A stretch of 49,163 bases of DNA from CAYRRR01 sp964426755. Lineage in GTDB: Bacteria > Patescibacteriota > Saccharimonadia > Saccharimonadales > JAGQNJ01. Positions within the stretch are counted from its first letter, which is position 1. Every line of letters begins with the position of its first letter. Both the position numbers and the translations under genes were made by a program. Shown piece after piece: positions 1 through 8,446 of the stretch. Where the stretch lies: the NCBI GenBank assembly GCA_964426755.1, contig CAYRRR010000004.1, positions 1-49,163 on the forward strand, given 5' to 3'. Below the pieces are notes generated by a model, which was given only the letters and a program-made list of their open reading frames with translations, ran no database searches and was not told the origin of the DNA.

Positions 1-36
1 TGTACATGTTAGAGTACTCAAAATGAAAGGATTTTT

Positions 37-372
37 ATGAGTGCAGCATCCGCTAATAAGGAGACCGGAAAGCAAAGAATCCGGATTCGCCTTAAAGCCT
101 ATGATCATAAAGTAATTGACCAGTCTGCTAAACAGATTGTTGATACGGCGCTTCGAACTGGAGCCACCATAGCAGGGCCGATTCCATTGCCTACGCAACG
201 AACAACCTATACCGTCGTGAAAAGCCCTCATGTCTTTAAAAAAGGCCGTGAACAGTTCGAGATGCGCATTCATAAACGTATTATTGATGTTCTTGAGCCA
301 ACGCCGAAGACAATTGATAGCCTCATGAACTTGAGCCTTCCTGCTGGCTGTGATGCCGAAATAAAGATGTAG
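37..372 (+). CDS. rpsJ: 30S ribosomal protein S10
   Basis: S10 of the 30S head; it also serves as NusE in transcription antitermination. The 111-residue product has the family core, including 'IRIRLKAYDHK' near the N-terminus and a GPIPLPT segment around residues 47-53, with a short polar N-terminal extension. A Shine-Dalgarno GAAAGG lies 6 bases before the ATG. It is the first gene of the S10-spc-alpha ribosomal locus. Identification is secure. Confidence 0.97.
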   Translation: MSAASANKETGKQRIRIRLKAYDHKVIDQSAKQIVDTALRTGATIAGPIPLPTQRTTYTVVKSPHVFKKGREQFEMRIHKRIIDVLEPTPKTIDSLMNLSLPAGCDAEIKM

Positions 373-380
373 CCGTATGC

Positions 381-386
381 TACAAT
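381..386 (+). promoter_or_regulatory. Extended -10 promoter element (TGC TACAAT)
   Basis: TACAAT preceded by TGC forms an extended -10. Transcription would start near 393-395, exactly at the GTG of the following small gene, so this looks like a leaderless promoter. The ATG at 389 would lie upstream of that start point. No good -35 is visible. Confidence 0.55.
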
Positions 387-394
387 AGATGTTA

Positions 395-664
395 GTGGCA
401 AAAAGAAAACAAAAACCCTCCACTAGTAATACCGATAGCAGCTTCTTCTTGAAGCTCGTTATATTAGTTATTCTTGGTTCAATGTGGATTAAGGTCAGTA
501 GTACTGATTCATGGCAATTACCAATCCCATTAGGTCTCGTTGGTGGTATCTATCTGGTATCAAAAGACAAGGTAAAGCAAGATAGAAAACTTGGTTATGC
601 AGTCTTACTTATAGCCATGTTGGTTGGTTTCTGGGCTCCCATTGGGTTATTCGTTAGATTGTAG
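395..664 (+). CDS. Small membrane protein of unknown function
   Basis: About 89 residues: a short basic N-terminus (KRKQK) followed by three hydrophobic stretches (around residues 18-34, 41-54 and 67-87), so probably a small inner-membrane protein. I do not recognise the family. An in-frame ATG at 389 is only 2 bases after the -10 box, so the GTG at 395 is the more likely start of a leaderless mRNA. It sits between rpsJ and rplC, which are normally adjacent, so it is an insertion in the S10 operon. Confidence 0.5.
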   Translation: MAKRKQKPSTSNTDSSFFLKLVILVILGSMWIKVSSTDSWQLPIPLGLVGGIYLVSKDKVKQDRKLGYAVLLIAMLVGFWAPIGLFVRL

Positions 665-680
665 TATAAACAACATATTG

Positions 681-796
681 ACAGAGGTAACAGTTTTCTG
701 TTACTCTGTATTGGTATATTTGTAATTTACTTGGTGTATACATGTAAGTTCACTCTTATTAACAGAGATGAAAACTGCAATATACCAAGCCTTTTT
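681..796 (+). promoter_or_regulatory. Structured leader upstream of rplC
   Basis: Hairpin A pairs ACAGAGGTAACAG (681-693) with CTGTTACTCTGT (698-709), 12 base pairs with one bulged G and a TTTT loop. A perfect 10-base inverted repeat TTGGTATATT (711-720) / AATATACCAA (779-788) encloses a second hairpin (727-733/741-747) and is followed by GCC and five T. ACAGAG recurs at 762-767 and could compete for the 3' arm of hairpin A. The arrangement suggests r-protein feedback or attenuation before rplC; the ligand is unknown. Confidence 0.5.
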
Positions 797-844
797 ATGT
801 CTGAATTATGTATTGAAGACCGCTGAAAAGAATAAAGGAGAACT

Positions 845-1456
845 ATGAAAGCCCTGATCACACGAAAGGTTGGCATGACAAGTACCATCGCAGAAGACGG
901 TACAGTTCAAGCCGTTACATTGCTTTCCGCTAGTCCAAACGTCATTACGCAAGTAAAAGATGTTGAAAAAGACGGCTATACAGCCGTACAGCTTGGCTTT
1001 GAAAAGAGTAAAAAACTCAGTAAGTCAGTGGCGGGTCATGTCAAGCAAGCTAATGTAGCTCCCAAGATTATGCGCGAATTCCGCATTAAAGAGATAAGTG
1101 ACGACATGAAGATCGGCGAATCAATTTCAGCCGATTCTTTTGTTGTTGGAGATGTCGTATCAGTCACGGGAACCAGCAAAGGCAAAGGATTTGCCGGTAC
1201 CATTAAACGTCACAACTTCCACCGAGGTCGCAAAACACATGGTGGCCGCAGTTATCGTCGTCCTGGTTCAATTGGTTCAATGTACCCACAAAAGATTTTT
1301 AAAGGCAAGAAAATGGCCGGACAAATGGGTAGCGAACAAGTAACGGTAAAAAACCTTAAAGTTGCACTTGTTGATACAGAGCTTGATATTATTGGTGTTG
1401 CTGGTGCTGTACCTGGTCCTCGCAAAGGCGTCGTTCTTATAAAGGAGGCACAGTAA
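845..1456 (+). CDS. rplC: 50S ribosomal protein L3
   Basis: L3 binds the 3' region of 23S rRNA early in 50S assembly and reaches towards the peptidyl transferase centre. The 203-residue product starts with the usual 'LITRKVGMTS' and contains the G-rich loop around residues 120-150 (KGKGFAGTIKRHNF, then RRPGSIG). A strong AAAGGAG lies just upstream of the ATG, after the structured leader. Its TAA shares one base with the ATG of rplD. Confidence 0.97.
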   Translation: MKALITRKVGMTSTIAEDGTVQAVTLLSASPNVITQVKDVEKDGYTAVQLGFEKSKKLSKSVAGHVKQANVAPKIMREFRIKEISDDMKIGESISADSFVVGDVVSVTGTSKGKGFAGTIKRHNFHRGRKTHGGRSYRRPGSIGSMYPQKIFKGKKMAGQMGSEQVTVKNLKVALVDTELDIIGVAGAVPGPRKGVVLIKEAQ

Positions 1457-2088
1457 TGGCTGTTCCAACGTATACTAAATCTGGCACTAAAGCAGCCACG
1501 CCTGCTAAACTTGATAAAAATGTCTTTGACGTCGCAGTTGAAAACCATGACTTGCTTAAGCAGGCATACCTTTCATATCTTGCAAATGGACGAGAAAACA
1601 ATGCGATTGTAAAAACTCGCGGTTTAGTTCGTGGCGGCGGCAGAAAACCTTGGCGCCAAAAAGGTACTGGACGAGCCCGTTTTGGTTCATCTCGAAACCC
1701 AATTTGGCGTGGTGGTGGTATTGTGTTTGGTCCAACCGGTAATGAAAACTACAGCCGCAAGCTAAACACCTCTACCAAGCGAACAGCTCTACGTCAGGCG
1801 TTGAGCATTAAGGCTGGAACGATAAGTGTTATTGATAGCATCGATAGCAATGATGGCAAAACGAAGCCAATTGTAGCGTTACTAAATAAGCTTGGCTGCA
1901 CCAAGAATACGCTTGTCATAGTAGAAGATAAGACCGATATGTTGGTACGTGCATGCCGCAACATTCCATCAGTAACATTAGTTCAGGCAAGTTATGTTAA
2001 TGTCTACGATGTTTTAAATGCCGACTCGATTATATTCACTAAAAAAGCACTTGATGTCGTTAATGAGTGGTTAGGGAGTAATAAATAA
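1456..2088 (+). CDS. rplD: 50S ribosomal protein L4
   Basis: L4 lines the polypeptide exit tunnel; in several bacteria it also represses its own operon. The 210-residue product has the extended loop with GGGRKPWRQKGTGRAR (around residues 54-70) characteristic of L4/L1e. Shine-Dalgarno AAAGGAGG lies inside the end of rplC. It overlaps rplC and rplW by one base each, so translation is likely coupled. L4 is a candidate, unproven, for acting on the folded leader before rplC. Confidence 0.97.
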   Translation: MAVPTYTKSGTKAATPAKLDKNVFDVAVENHDLLKQAYLSYLANGRENNAIVKTRGLVRGGGRKPWRQKGTGRARFGSSRNPIWRGGGIVFGPTGNENYSRKLNTSTKRTALRQALSIKAGTISVIDSIDSNDGKTKPIVALLNKLGCTKNTLVIVEDKTDMLVRACRNIPSVTLVQASYVNVYDVLNADSIIFTKKALDVVNEWLGSNK

Positions 2089-2528
2089 TGAGTGCTGCTA
2101 AAAATAGCCCCAACAAAACCACTAAAAATAATGCCCCTAAGACCAGTGACGCAATACTGATTGATAATACTGCCAAGTCAATGCCTTTGAAGCCTCGCAT
2201 GAGTGAAAAGGCTTACGGCACAAGCCTGGCAATTAATACATATGTATTTAATGTCCCTATTAATGCTAATAAAATGACTGTTGCGGCAGCTGTTGAAGCG
2301 CAATTTGGCGTGACAGTTGAAGGCGTACAAATTATAGTTTCAAAAGGTAAGGCCAAAAGCTCCTATCAGAAACGAAATCGACCAGTTAGTGGGATGCGCG
2401 CCAAACAAAAGAAAGCTTATGTACGCTTAGTTGAAGGCAATAGCATTAATATTTTTGGTGAAGAAGAAAAAGCAGACAAGCAAACTGAGAAGTCAGCTAA
2501 AGCCACCGACAAAAAGGAGAAGAAGTAA
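2088..2528 (+). CDS. rplW: 50S ribosomal protein L23
   Basis: L23 sits at the tunnel exit and docks trigger factor and SRP. The 146-residue product is longer than the usual ~95-100: an N-terminal polar tail of about 35 residues, the L23 core (MSEKAYGTSLAINTYVF through KKAYVRL, about residues 38-115), and a C-terminal Lys/Glu/Ala tail. The core is clear; the tails look disordered. One-base overlaps join it to rplD and rplB. Confidence 0.95.
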   Translation: MSAAKNSPNKTTKNNAPKTSDAILIDNTAKSMPLKPRMSEKAYGTSLAINTYVFNVPINANKMTVAAAVEAQFGVTVEGVQIIVSKGKAKSSYQKRNRPVSGMRAKQKKAYVRLVEGNSINIFGEEEKADKQTEKSAKATDKKEKK

Positions 2529-3382
2529 TGGCTGTAACGCAGTATAAACCAACCACTCCTGCACGACGCGGAATGTCTAATCGCGACTTCACTGAAATAA
2601 CAGTAAAGCGCCCGCTCAAGTCTTTGATAGCTATAAAAAGACGCGGCAATGGTCGAAACAATCAAGGCCGTATTACAGTTCGTCACCGCGGCGGTGGAGC
2701 GCGTAAGTTCTATCGCATCGTTAACTTTAAGCTTCCGTTGGGTACAACAGCAGTTATTGAAGCTATAGAGTATGATCCTAATCGTTCAGCAAATATTGCA
2801 CGTATAAAAGATAGCTCTAATACGTATCATTACGTACTTGCTTCAAACGGCATGAAAACTGGCCAAAAAATTGAAGCCAACGAAGAAGCAGCCATTGAAC
2901 CTGGTAACCGTTTGCCGTTAAAGAATATTCCTGTCGGTAGCACAATCCATGCGATTGAATTGCAGCCAGGCAAAGGCGCTCAAATGGTACGAAGTGCTGG
3001 AGCTAGCGCCCAGTTAGCTGCTAAAGAAGGTAATTATGCGCAAGTAAAATTGCCAAGCGGCGAAGTTAGAATGATAAATATCAATTGCACTGCAACCATT
3101 GGCTCTGTTGGAAATGAACAGCATCAGAATGTTAAATATGGTAGCGCAGGACGTAGGCGTCATATGGGTTTTCGCCCTAGCGTTCGCGGAGTTGTCATGA
3201 ACGCTGCTGATCACCCCCACGGCGGTGGTGATGGTGGTCGTCACGGTATTGGTGGTGGTAAAAACCACGGCGCCGCACCACGCACACCATGGGGACAAAA
3301 AACCCTTGGCTACAAGACACGCCGACGCAAAACAAGCAATAAGTTTATCGTGCGTTCACGCCATGAAAGTAAAAGAAGGTAA
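2528..3382 (+). CDS. rplB: 50S ribosomal protein L2
   Basis: L2 is needed for subunit association and peptidyl transferase centre assembly. At 284 residues it is slightly longer than usual. Visible signatures: RGGGARKFYR (around 56-65), the loop MNAADHPHGGGDGG (around 224-237) carrying the conserved His, and the basic C-terminus. Shine-Dalgarno AAGGAG lies within the end of rplW. It is followed by rpsS after 6 bases. Confidence 0.98.
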   Translation: MAVTQYKPTTPARRGMSNRDFTEITVKRPLKSLIAIKRRGNGRNNQGRITVRHRGGGARKFYRIVNFKLPLGTTAVIEAIEYDPNRSANIARIKDSSNTYHYVLASNGMKTGQKIEANEEAAIEPGNRLPLKNIPVGSTIHAIELQPGKGAQMVRSAGASAQLAAKEGNYAQVKLPSGEVRMININCTATIGSVGNEQHQNVKYGSAGRRRHMGFRPSVRGVVMNAADHPHGGGDGGRHGIGGGKNHGAAPRTPWGQKTLGYKTRRRKTSNKFIVRSRHESKRR

Positions 3383-3388
3383 TATGTC

Positions 3389-3664
3389 ATGAGTAGATCA
3401 CTGAAAAAAGGACCATTCGTAGACCCGAAGCTTGCTAAAAAAATTAGTGCACTAGGGGCAGAAGACCGAACTATCATCAAAACTTGGGCTCGAAGCTCAA
3501 CTATTGCACCGGAATTTGTCGGTAAAACTATTGCCGTTCACAACGGGAAAGTTCATGTGCCGGTTTTTATTACAGAAAATATGGTGGGTCATAAATTAGG
3601 TGAGTTTTCACCAACACGTAAATTCCGATCACACGGCGGTAAGCTCGCGAAAGGACAAAAATAA
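3389..3664 (+). CDS. rpsS: 30S ribosomal protein S19
   Basis: S19 forms a complex with S13 in the 30S head near the A-site tRNA. The 91-residue product is of normal length, starting MSRSLKKGPFVD and containing GHKLGEFSPTRKF (around 70-82). The start follows AAGGT at suitable spacing. It overlaps rplV by one base. Confidence 0.97.
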   Translation: MSRSLKKGPFVDPKLAKKISALGAEDRTIIKTWARSSTIAPEFVGKTIAVHNGKVHVPVFITENMVGHKLGEFSPTRKFRSHGGKLAKGQK

Positions 3665-4047
3665 TGAGCGTGCAAGCAATCGCTAAAGGTGTTCGCATGA
3701 GCCCCCGAAAAGTGGGTGTGGTTGCTGCATTAGTACGTGGTCGTAGTGTTAATGATGCACTGACTATACTAGAAAATACACCACGTCGTTCCGCTGACGC
3801 TGTAGCGCGCGTTATTAAATCAGCACGTGCAAACGCCGAGCATAACCATAATTACAAACCTGATACGCTAAACATTGTTGAGATTACTGTAACACCAGGC
3901 CAACGCCTAAAGCGATTCCGTCCCGCTGCACATGGCCGTGCGTTGCCATTTGAGCGCAAAGCATCACATATTCGTGTAATTGTTGACGGCGACAAACGTG
4001 AGGTCAAAAAACCTGCGCAAAAAAGCGTCAAGAAAGAGGAGAAATAA
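3664..4047 (+). CDS. rplV: 50S ribosomal protein L22
   Basis: L22 contributes the beta-hairpin at the exit-tunnel constriction. The 127-residue product has the L22 core (VRMSPRKVGVVA at the start, RFRPAAHGRALPFERKASHI around 80-100) and a Lys-rich tail of about 15 residues. Shine-Dalgarno AAAGGA lies in the end of rpsS. It ends one base before the rpsC start. Confidence 0.97.
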   Translation: MSVQAIAKGVRMSPRKVGVVAALVRGRSVNDALTILENTPRRSADAVARVIKSARANAEHNHNYKPDTLNIVEITVTPGQRLKRFRPAAHGRALPFERKASHIRVIVDGDKREVKKPAQKSVKKEEK

Positions 4048-4048
4048 T

Positions 4049-4678
4049 ATGGGACAGAAAGTTAACCCAATTTCAATGCGCTTACAGGTCAATAAAGATT
4101 GGCGAAGTAAATGGTTCGCGAGTAAGAAAGATTATGCAACGTATCTAACCCAAGACCTGAAAGTTCGTAAATTAATTGAGACCAAGCTAGGCTCACGAGC
4201 TGCAATAAATAAGGTAGATATTGAACGTTCTCCAAACCTTGTAACGGTTACACTATCGACAGCAAAAGCAGGTGTTGTCATTGGTCGTGGCGGCAGTGGC
4301 GTACAAGAGTTAAAAAACGCTATTGAAAAAATATATGGCGTACCAACTCGCGTTAACATTGAAGAAATTAAGAAACCTGAGCTGTTTGCAAAATTGGTGG
4401 CTGAAAATATTGCTTTTCAATTGCAGCGTCGTATATCGTTCCGTCGTGCTATTAAATCGACCGCCGCCGCTACAATGCGTGCCGGCGCAAAAGGCATTAG
4501 AATTGAAGTTTCAGGCCGTTTAAACGGTGCAGAAATGGCTCGTCGAGAGAAAGAAATTGCCGGCAGCGTACCGCTTCATACATTACGAGCCGATATTGAC
4601 TATGCGTACGTTCCAGCACAAACACCAGCAGGGATTATTGGTGTAAAGGTTTGGATTTACAAAGGAGAGGTATCATAA
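4049..4678 (+). CDS. rpsC: 30S ribosomal protein S3
   Basis: S3 lies at the mRNA entry tunnel with S4 and S5. From the ATG at 4049 the product is 209 residues and begins with the canonical MGQKVNPISMRL. The KH loop GRGGSGV is visible around residues 77-83. An upstream in-frame ATG inside rplV is rejected because AAAGAGGAG is placed correctly for 4049. The stop shares one base with rplP. Confidence 0.97.
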   Translation: MGQKVNPISMRLQVNKDWRSKWFASKKDYATYLTQDLKVRKLIETKLGSRAAINKVDIERSPNLVTVTLSTAKAGVVIGRGGSGVQELKNAIEKIYGVPTRVNIEEIKKPELFAKLVAENIAFQLQRRISFRRAIKSTAAATMRAGAKGIRIEVSGRLNGAEMARREKEIAGSVPLHTLRADIDYAYVPAQTPAGIIGVKVWIYKGEVS

Positions 4679-5091
4679 TGTTACTTCCAAAGAAAACAAA
4701 GTATCGTCGAGTGCGGGTTGGGCGCATGAAAGGCGTAGCCACCAGTGGTAATACGATTGCATTTGGACAATATGCATTGCAATCACAAGGGATGGATCGA
4801 GTGACCTCACGTCAAATTGAGGCTGCACGACAAGCCATGACACGCTACATTAAGCGTGGTGGTAAAATCTGGATTCGAATCTTCCCACACACACCTGTCA
4901 CTCGTAAAGCAGTTGGAACTAAAATGGGTAGCGGTAAGGGCAGCCCAGAGTTTTTTGTAGCAAAAGTACATCCGGGCACGATAATGTTCGAGATGCAGGG
5001 AGTATCTGAAGAAGTAGCTCGTGAAGCCATGCGTTTAGCAGCACACAAGCTACCGGTTAAAACTAAATTTTTGGTACGGGAGGATGCATAA
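4678..5091 (+). CDS. rplP: 50S ribosomal protein L16
   Basis: L16 organises the A-site region of 23S rRNA. The start is taken at 4678, which gives the canonical MLLPKKTKYRRVRVGRM; an upstream in-frame ATG at 4651 lies inside rpsC and adds nine non-family residues. The product is 137 residues, normal length, with the GSGKGSPEFFVAKV segment around 82-95. Shine-Dalgarno AAAGGAGAGG lies in the end of rpsC. Confidence 0.97.
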   Translation: MLLPKKTKYRRVRVGRMKGVATSGNTIAFGQYALQSQGMDRVTSRQIEAARQAMTRYIKRGGKIWIRIFPHTPVTRKAVGTKMGSGKGSPEFFVAKVHPGTIMFEMQGVSEEVAREAMRLAAHKLPVKTKFLVREDA

Positions 5092-5292
5092 ATGAAGATT
5101 GCAGAAATCCGTAAACTATCGACAGCTGATTTAACTCGCGAAACAACCAAACTACGCGAAGAGATCGCTGAATTGCGTCGTCAGGTTGTAATGGGTGAGA
5201 TTCAGAATTCACGCTTAATCCGAAATAAACGACGAGATTTAGCTCGTATGTTAACCGTACTAAGTGAGCAATTAGCAAGGGAGAATATATAA
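5092..5292 (+). CDS. rpmC: 50S ribosomal protein L29
   Basis: L29 is a two-helix protein near the exit tunnel next to L23. The 66-residue product contains the family pattern L-REEIAELR--V--GEIQNSRLIRNKRRDLARMLT. It begins directly after the rplP stop and shares one base with rpsQ, so translation is probably coupled. Confidence 0.95.
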   Translation: MKIAEIRKLSTADLTRETTKLREEIAELRRQVVMGEIQNSRLIRNKRRDLARMLTVLSEQLARENI

Positions 5293-5573
5293 TGGCAAAA
5301 GTTTTACAGGGTACGGTCACGTCTGACAAGCCAAATAAATCAGTTGTAGTCACAATTGTGACGCATAAAAGCCATCCGCTATACAAAAAACGCTATATTT
5401 CAACTCAAAAGGTTATGGCGCATGATGAAAAGAACGAAGCTAAGATTGGTGATAAGGTTTTAATTACTGAAACACGACCATTAAGTTCAAGTAAGCGATA
5501 TAGTTTGAAAAAAATTATTGAACGACCAGTTTTGCGTGATAATAAAATTATTGGTGATGGGGGTGCTGTATGA
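5292..5573 (+). CDS. rpsQ: 30S ribosomal protein S17
   Basis: S17 is an OB-fold primary 16S-binding protein. The 93 residues include GTVTSDKPNKSVVV, then HPLYKKRY and HDEKNEAKIGDKVLI, all typical. The stop TGA overlaps the rplN start by four bases (ATGA), a coupling arrangement. Confidence 0.96.
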   Translation: MAKVLQGTVTSDKPNKSVVVTIVTHKSHPLYKKRYISTQKVMAHDEKNEAKIGDKVLITETRPLSSSKRYSLKKIIERPVLRDNKIIGDGGAV

Positions 5574-5938
5574 TTCAACAAGAATCACGACTAAAAGTCA
5601 CTGATAATAGCGGTGCCAAAGAAATTCTTTGCATTCGCGTATTGGGCGGAACCCGACGACGATATGCTCGCGTTGGTGATGTAATCGTAGCTACAGTAAA
5701 GGATGCGGCTCCAAACGGTAATGTTAAGAAAAAATCGGTTGTTCGCGCAGTGGTTGTACGATCACAATATCCAATCAAGCGTAAAGACGGCTCAAGTATT
5801 AAGTTTGATGATAATGCAGCCGTTATTATCGGTGAAGACAAAATGCCAAAAGCGACGCGTATTTTTGGGCCTGTTCCACGAGAATTACGCGATCAAGGCT
5901 ACGCAAAGATAATAAGCCTTGCGCCGGAGGTACTCTAA
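5570..5938 (+). CDS. rplN: 50S ribosomal protein L14
   Basis: L14 is a core 50S protein at the subunit interface. The 122-residue product of standard length starts with MIQQESRLKVTDNSGAKE and contains the RRYARVGDVIVATVKDA region (around 34-49). Four-base overlap with rpsQ and one-base overlap with rplX. Confidence 0.98.
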   Translation: MIQQESRLKVTDNSGAKEILCIRVLGGTRRRYARVGDVIVATVKDAAPNGNVKKKSVVRAVVVRSQYPIKRKDGSSIKFDDNAAVIIGEDKMPKATRIFGPVPRELRDQGYAKIISLAPEVL

Positions 5939-6270
5939 TGAAAGAAGCTATGTATAAAATTCGTCTACAAAAAGGTGACCAAGTAATCGTTCGTACCGGC
6001 AAAGATAAAGGCAAAACCGGTAAGGTATTAGCCACGCATCCACGCGAAAATAAGGTAACGGTTGAAGGTGTCAATATAGCAAAACGCCACACTAAACCGA
6101 ACAAACAGCATCCACAAGGTGGAATCATTGAGATTACGAAGCCAATCTTTGTCTCTAAAGTGTCGATTGTAGAACCTACTAGTAAAAAGGCTAGCCGCAT
6201 CGGTTATAAATTTGATAATGATGGCAACCGTGTCCGTATCTTCAAAAAGACCAACAAGGAGATCAAATAA
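5938..6270 (+). CDS. rplX: 50S ribosomal protein L24
   Basis: L24 is an assembly-initiating 50S protein with a KOW motif. The 110 residues include the KOW segment KGDQVIVRTGKDKGKTGKV (around 12-30) and VEGVNIAKRHTKP. Shine-Dalgarno GGAGG supports the ATG at 5938; a second ATG at 5950 is closer to the family start but has worse spacing. One-base overlap with rplE. Confidence 0.96.
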   Translation: MKEAMYKIRLQKGDQVIVRTGKDKGKTGKVLATHPRENKVTVEGVNIAKRHTKPNKQHPQGGIIEITKPIFVSKVSIVEPTSKKASRIGYKFDNDGNRVRIFKKTNKEIK

Positions 6271-6851
6271 TGGCAACTAAAACCGCACAAACTACAGCAC
6301 GATTAAAGCGTCTATATATTGATACCGTAGTTAAAGAGCTCCAGAAAGAACTGAACCTTAAGAACGTGCACGAAGTTCCTGCTATTGAAAAAGTCGTAAT
6401 AAATGTTGGACTTGGTCGTGCCAAGGATGACAAGCGACTTATGGAGGTTGCGACGACAACACTGCGCAAAATTACTGGTCAAGAACCTATACAAACAACT
6501 GCCAAGCAATCGATTGCCAGCTTTAAGCTACGTGAAGGCAATAAAATTGGTCTTAAAGTAACGTTACGTGGTGATCGAATGTATGAGTTTCTAGACCGAC
6601 TTGTTAATATTGTCCTTCCTCGGTTAAGAGACTTTCACGGTGTCAGTGCTACTGCATTTGATAAGCAAGGTAATTACAGTCTTGGCTTGAATGATCAGAC
6701 AGTCTTTCCTGAGTTGACCTTTGAAGACACGCCTATAACACATGGCATGCAAATTATATGTGTCGTTAAATCTGAACAGCCCGAGCATGCAAAAGCCTTG
6801 CTTGAAAAACTCGGCATGCCGTTTGAAAAATCTAAGAAGGAGTCGAAATAA
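6270..6851 (+). CDS. rplE: 50S ribosomal protein L5
   Basis: L5 binds 5S rRNA and contacts the P-site tRNA. The 193 residues are about 14 longer than typical because of an N-terminal extension (TKTAQTTARLK). Family features: VPAIEKVVINVGLG (around 35-48), SIASFKLREGNKIG (around 86-99) and GVSATAFDKQGNYSLGL. One-base overlap with rpsN. Confidence 0.97.
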   Translation: MATKTAQTTARLKRLYIDTVVKELQKELNLKNVHEVPAIEKVVINVGLGRAKDDKRLMEVATTTLRKITGQEPIQTTAKQSIASFKLREGNKIGLKVTLRGDRMYEFLDRLVNIVLPRLRDFHGVSATAFDKQGNYSLGLNDQTVFPELTFEDTPITHGMQIICVVKSEQPEHAKALLEKLGMPFEKSKKESK

Positions 6852-7120
6852 TGGCTAAGAAATCTATTGTAGCCCGCGATAAAAAGCGCCAGGAAATGAT
6901 TAAGAAGTACGCCGCTAAACGCGCCGAACTAAAAGCAGCTGGTGATTTTGAAACATTACACAAACTACCCCGCAACTCATCACCTACCCGTTGGAAGAAT
7001 CGTTGCATTGAAACCGGTCGTCCACGTGGCTATATGCGTACATTTGGCATGAGCCGTATTTCATTCCGTGAACATGCCTCTAAAGGTGAAATCCCAGGCG
7101 TAACAAAGGCAAGTTGGTAA
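6851..7120 (+). CDS. rpsN: 30S ribosomal protein S14, cysteine-poor (non-zinc) form
   Basis: S14 is in the 30S head. The 89-residue product has the C-terminal signature RCIETGRPRGYMRTFGMSR (around 51-69) but only one cysteine, so it is the C-minus form without the CxxC pairs of the 61-residue zinc form. This fits the wider loss of zinc ligands in this window. The stop is followed by GGAG and the rpsH start. Confidence 0.96.
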   Translation: MAKKSIVARDKKRQEMIKKYAAKRAELKAAGDFETLHKLPRNSSPTRWKNRCIETGRPRGYMRTFGMSRISFREHASKGEIPGVTKASW

Positions 7121-7129
7121 GGAGTACGT

Positions 7130-7525
7130 ATGGTTTCAACAGATCCAATTTCAGATATGTTAACTCGCATCCGTAATGCTATGATGGTGCAGAAGAACGA
7201 AGTTACGGTGCCGTATTCACGCATCAAAGAATCAATCGCAAAATTATTGGTTGAAAATAATTTTATTACAGACGTGCGCGTAGATGGTGATGGTATAGCC
7301 AAGTCATTGATTGTCACCATAAATCCAGCGAATCAAAATGCCGTCATTACTGAGATTCAGCGTCTAAGCAAGCCCGGTCGAAGGCAATATGTTAAAAGCG
7401 ATGCTATCCCTACTGTTAAGCGCGGCCGAGGTATTGTTATTGTTTCGACATCACAAGGCTTGATGACAGGCGGCCAGGCACGTGCTAAGCGTCTTGGTGG
7501 CGAATTAATTTGTAAGGTTTATTAA
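7130..7525 (+). CDS. rpsH: 30S ribosomal protein S8
   Basis: S8 binds helix 21 of 16S rRNA and in E. coli represses the spc operon. The 131-residue product has the usual 'DPISDMLTRIRNA' start and the C-terminal signature GIVIVSTSQGLMTGGQA. The ATG follows TAAGGAG. I did not see an S8-type target hairpin at rplE. Confidence 0.97.
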   Translation: MVSTDPISDMLTRIRNAMMVQKNEVTVPYSRIKESIAKLLVENNFITDVRVDGDGIAKSLIVTINPANQNAVITEIQRLSKPGRRQYVKSDAIPTVKRGRGIVIVSTSQGLMTGGQARAKRLGGELICKVY

Positions 7526-7538
7526 GAGGTAATAATAT

Positions 7539-8078
7539 ATGAGTCGAGTAGGAAAACTACCAATCAAAATTCCATCTGGTGTGACAATCACTGTCGACAA
7601 TCAAGAGATTACAGTAGCTGGCCCGAAAGGCACGCTCAAACAAGCTACCATGCCAGGTATCAACGTACAGCAAGAAGACGAAACAGTAAAAGTAACACGG
7701 ATTAATGATGAGCCTGTTCACCGTGCAAAACATGGCCTCATGCGAACCTTAATTAACAACATGGTTTTGGGTGTTACTGAAGGTTTTAATAAAAAACTAG
7801 AGCTTCACGGCGTTGGTTATCGAGTTGCCATGGCCGGTAATCAGTTAAAAATGAATCTGGGCTATTCTCATGACGTTCTATATCCACTGCCAGAGGGCAT
7901 AACAGTAACGGTTGAACAAAATACCGTCACCGTCTCAGGTATAAAAAAACAACAAGTTGGTCAAGTTGCGGCCGAGATACGTGCATTACGAAAACCGGAA
8001 CCATATAAAGGCAAAGGTATCCGCTATGAAGGCGAGCATATTATACGCAAGAGCGGTAAGTCAGGAAAGGACAAATAG
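7539..8078 (+). CDS. rplF: 50S ribosomal protein L6
   Basis: L6 lies near the GTPase centre. The 179 residues contain two L6 repeats: SRVGKLPIKIPSGVTI at the start and LHGVGYRVAMAGNQLKMNLGYSH in the second half, ending KPEPYKGKGIRYEGE. The stop is followed by 11 bases, then rplR. Confidence 0.97.
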   Translation: MSRVGKLPIKIPSGVTITVDNQEITVAGPKGTLKQATMPGINVQQEDETVKVTRINDEPVHRAKHGLMRTLINNMVLGVTEGFNKKLELHGVGYRVAMAGNQLKMNLGYSHDVLYPLPEGITVTVEQNTVTVSGIKKQQVGQVAAEIRALRKPEPYKGKGIRYEGEHIIRKSGKSGKDK

Positions 8079-8089
8079 GGTAAGTAGGC

Positions 8090-8446
8090 ATGGATAGATT
8101 GATGCAAAAATCGAATAACCGCATGCGTCGCAAAGCACGCATACGTAAAGTTGTTTCTGGCACAGCCACTAGGCCAAGACTGGCTGTAAATATTAGTACC
8201 GCTAATGTAAGCGCCCAACTAATTGATGACGAAAAGCAAATTACACTTGCAGCCGTTTCTACTATAGGTACAAAATCACCGTCAGGAACTATGACAGAAA
8301 AAGCAGCATGGGTTGGTGAGCAAATCGCAAAAAAAGCTAAAGCACTTAAAGTAAATCAAATTGTACTAGACCGTGGCGGAAAGCTGTACCACGGACGCGT
8401 AAAAGCCTTGGCTGATAAAGCTCGAGAAGGCGGATTGGAGTTTTAA
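8090..8446 (+). CDS. rplR: 50S ribosomal protein L18
   Basis: L18 binds 5S rRNA with L5. The 118 residues include RRKARIRKVVSGTATRPRLAV near the N-terminus and the C-terminal DRGGKLYHGRVKALADKAREGGLEF block, both typical. A weak TAAGTAGG precedes the ATG. rpsE starts immediately after the stop. Confidence 0.96.
   Translation: MDRLMQKSNNRMRRKARIRKVVSGTATRPRLAVNISTANVSAQLIDDEKQITLAAVSTIGTKSPSGTMTEKAAWVGEQIAKKAKALKVNQIVLDRGGKLYHGRVKALADKAREGGLEF

Noticed and set aside
1252..1548. Long antisense frames over rplC/rplD and other ribosomal genes
   Set aside because: Shadows of strongly biased coding sequence.
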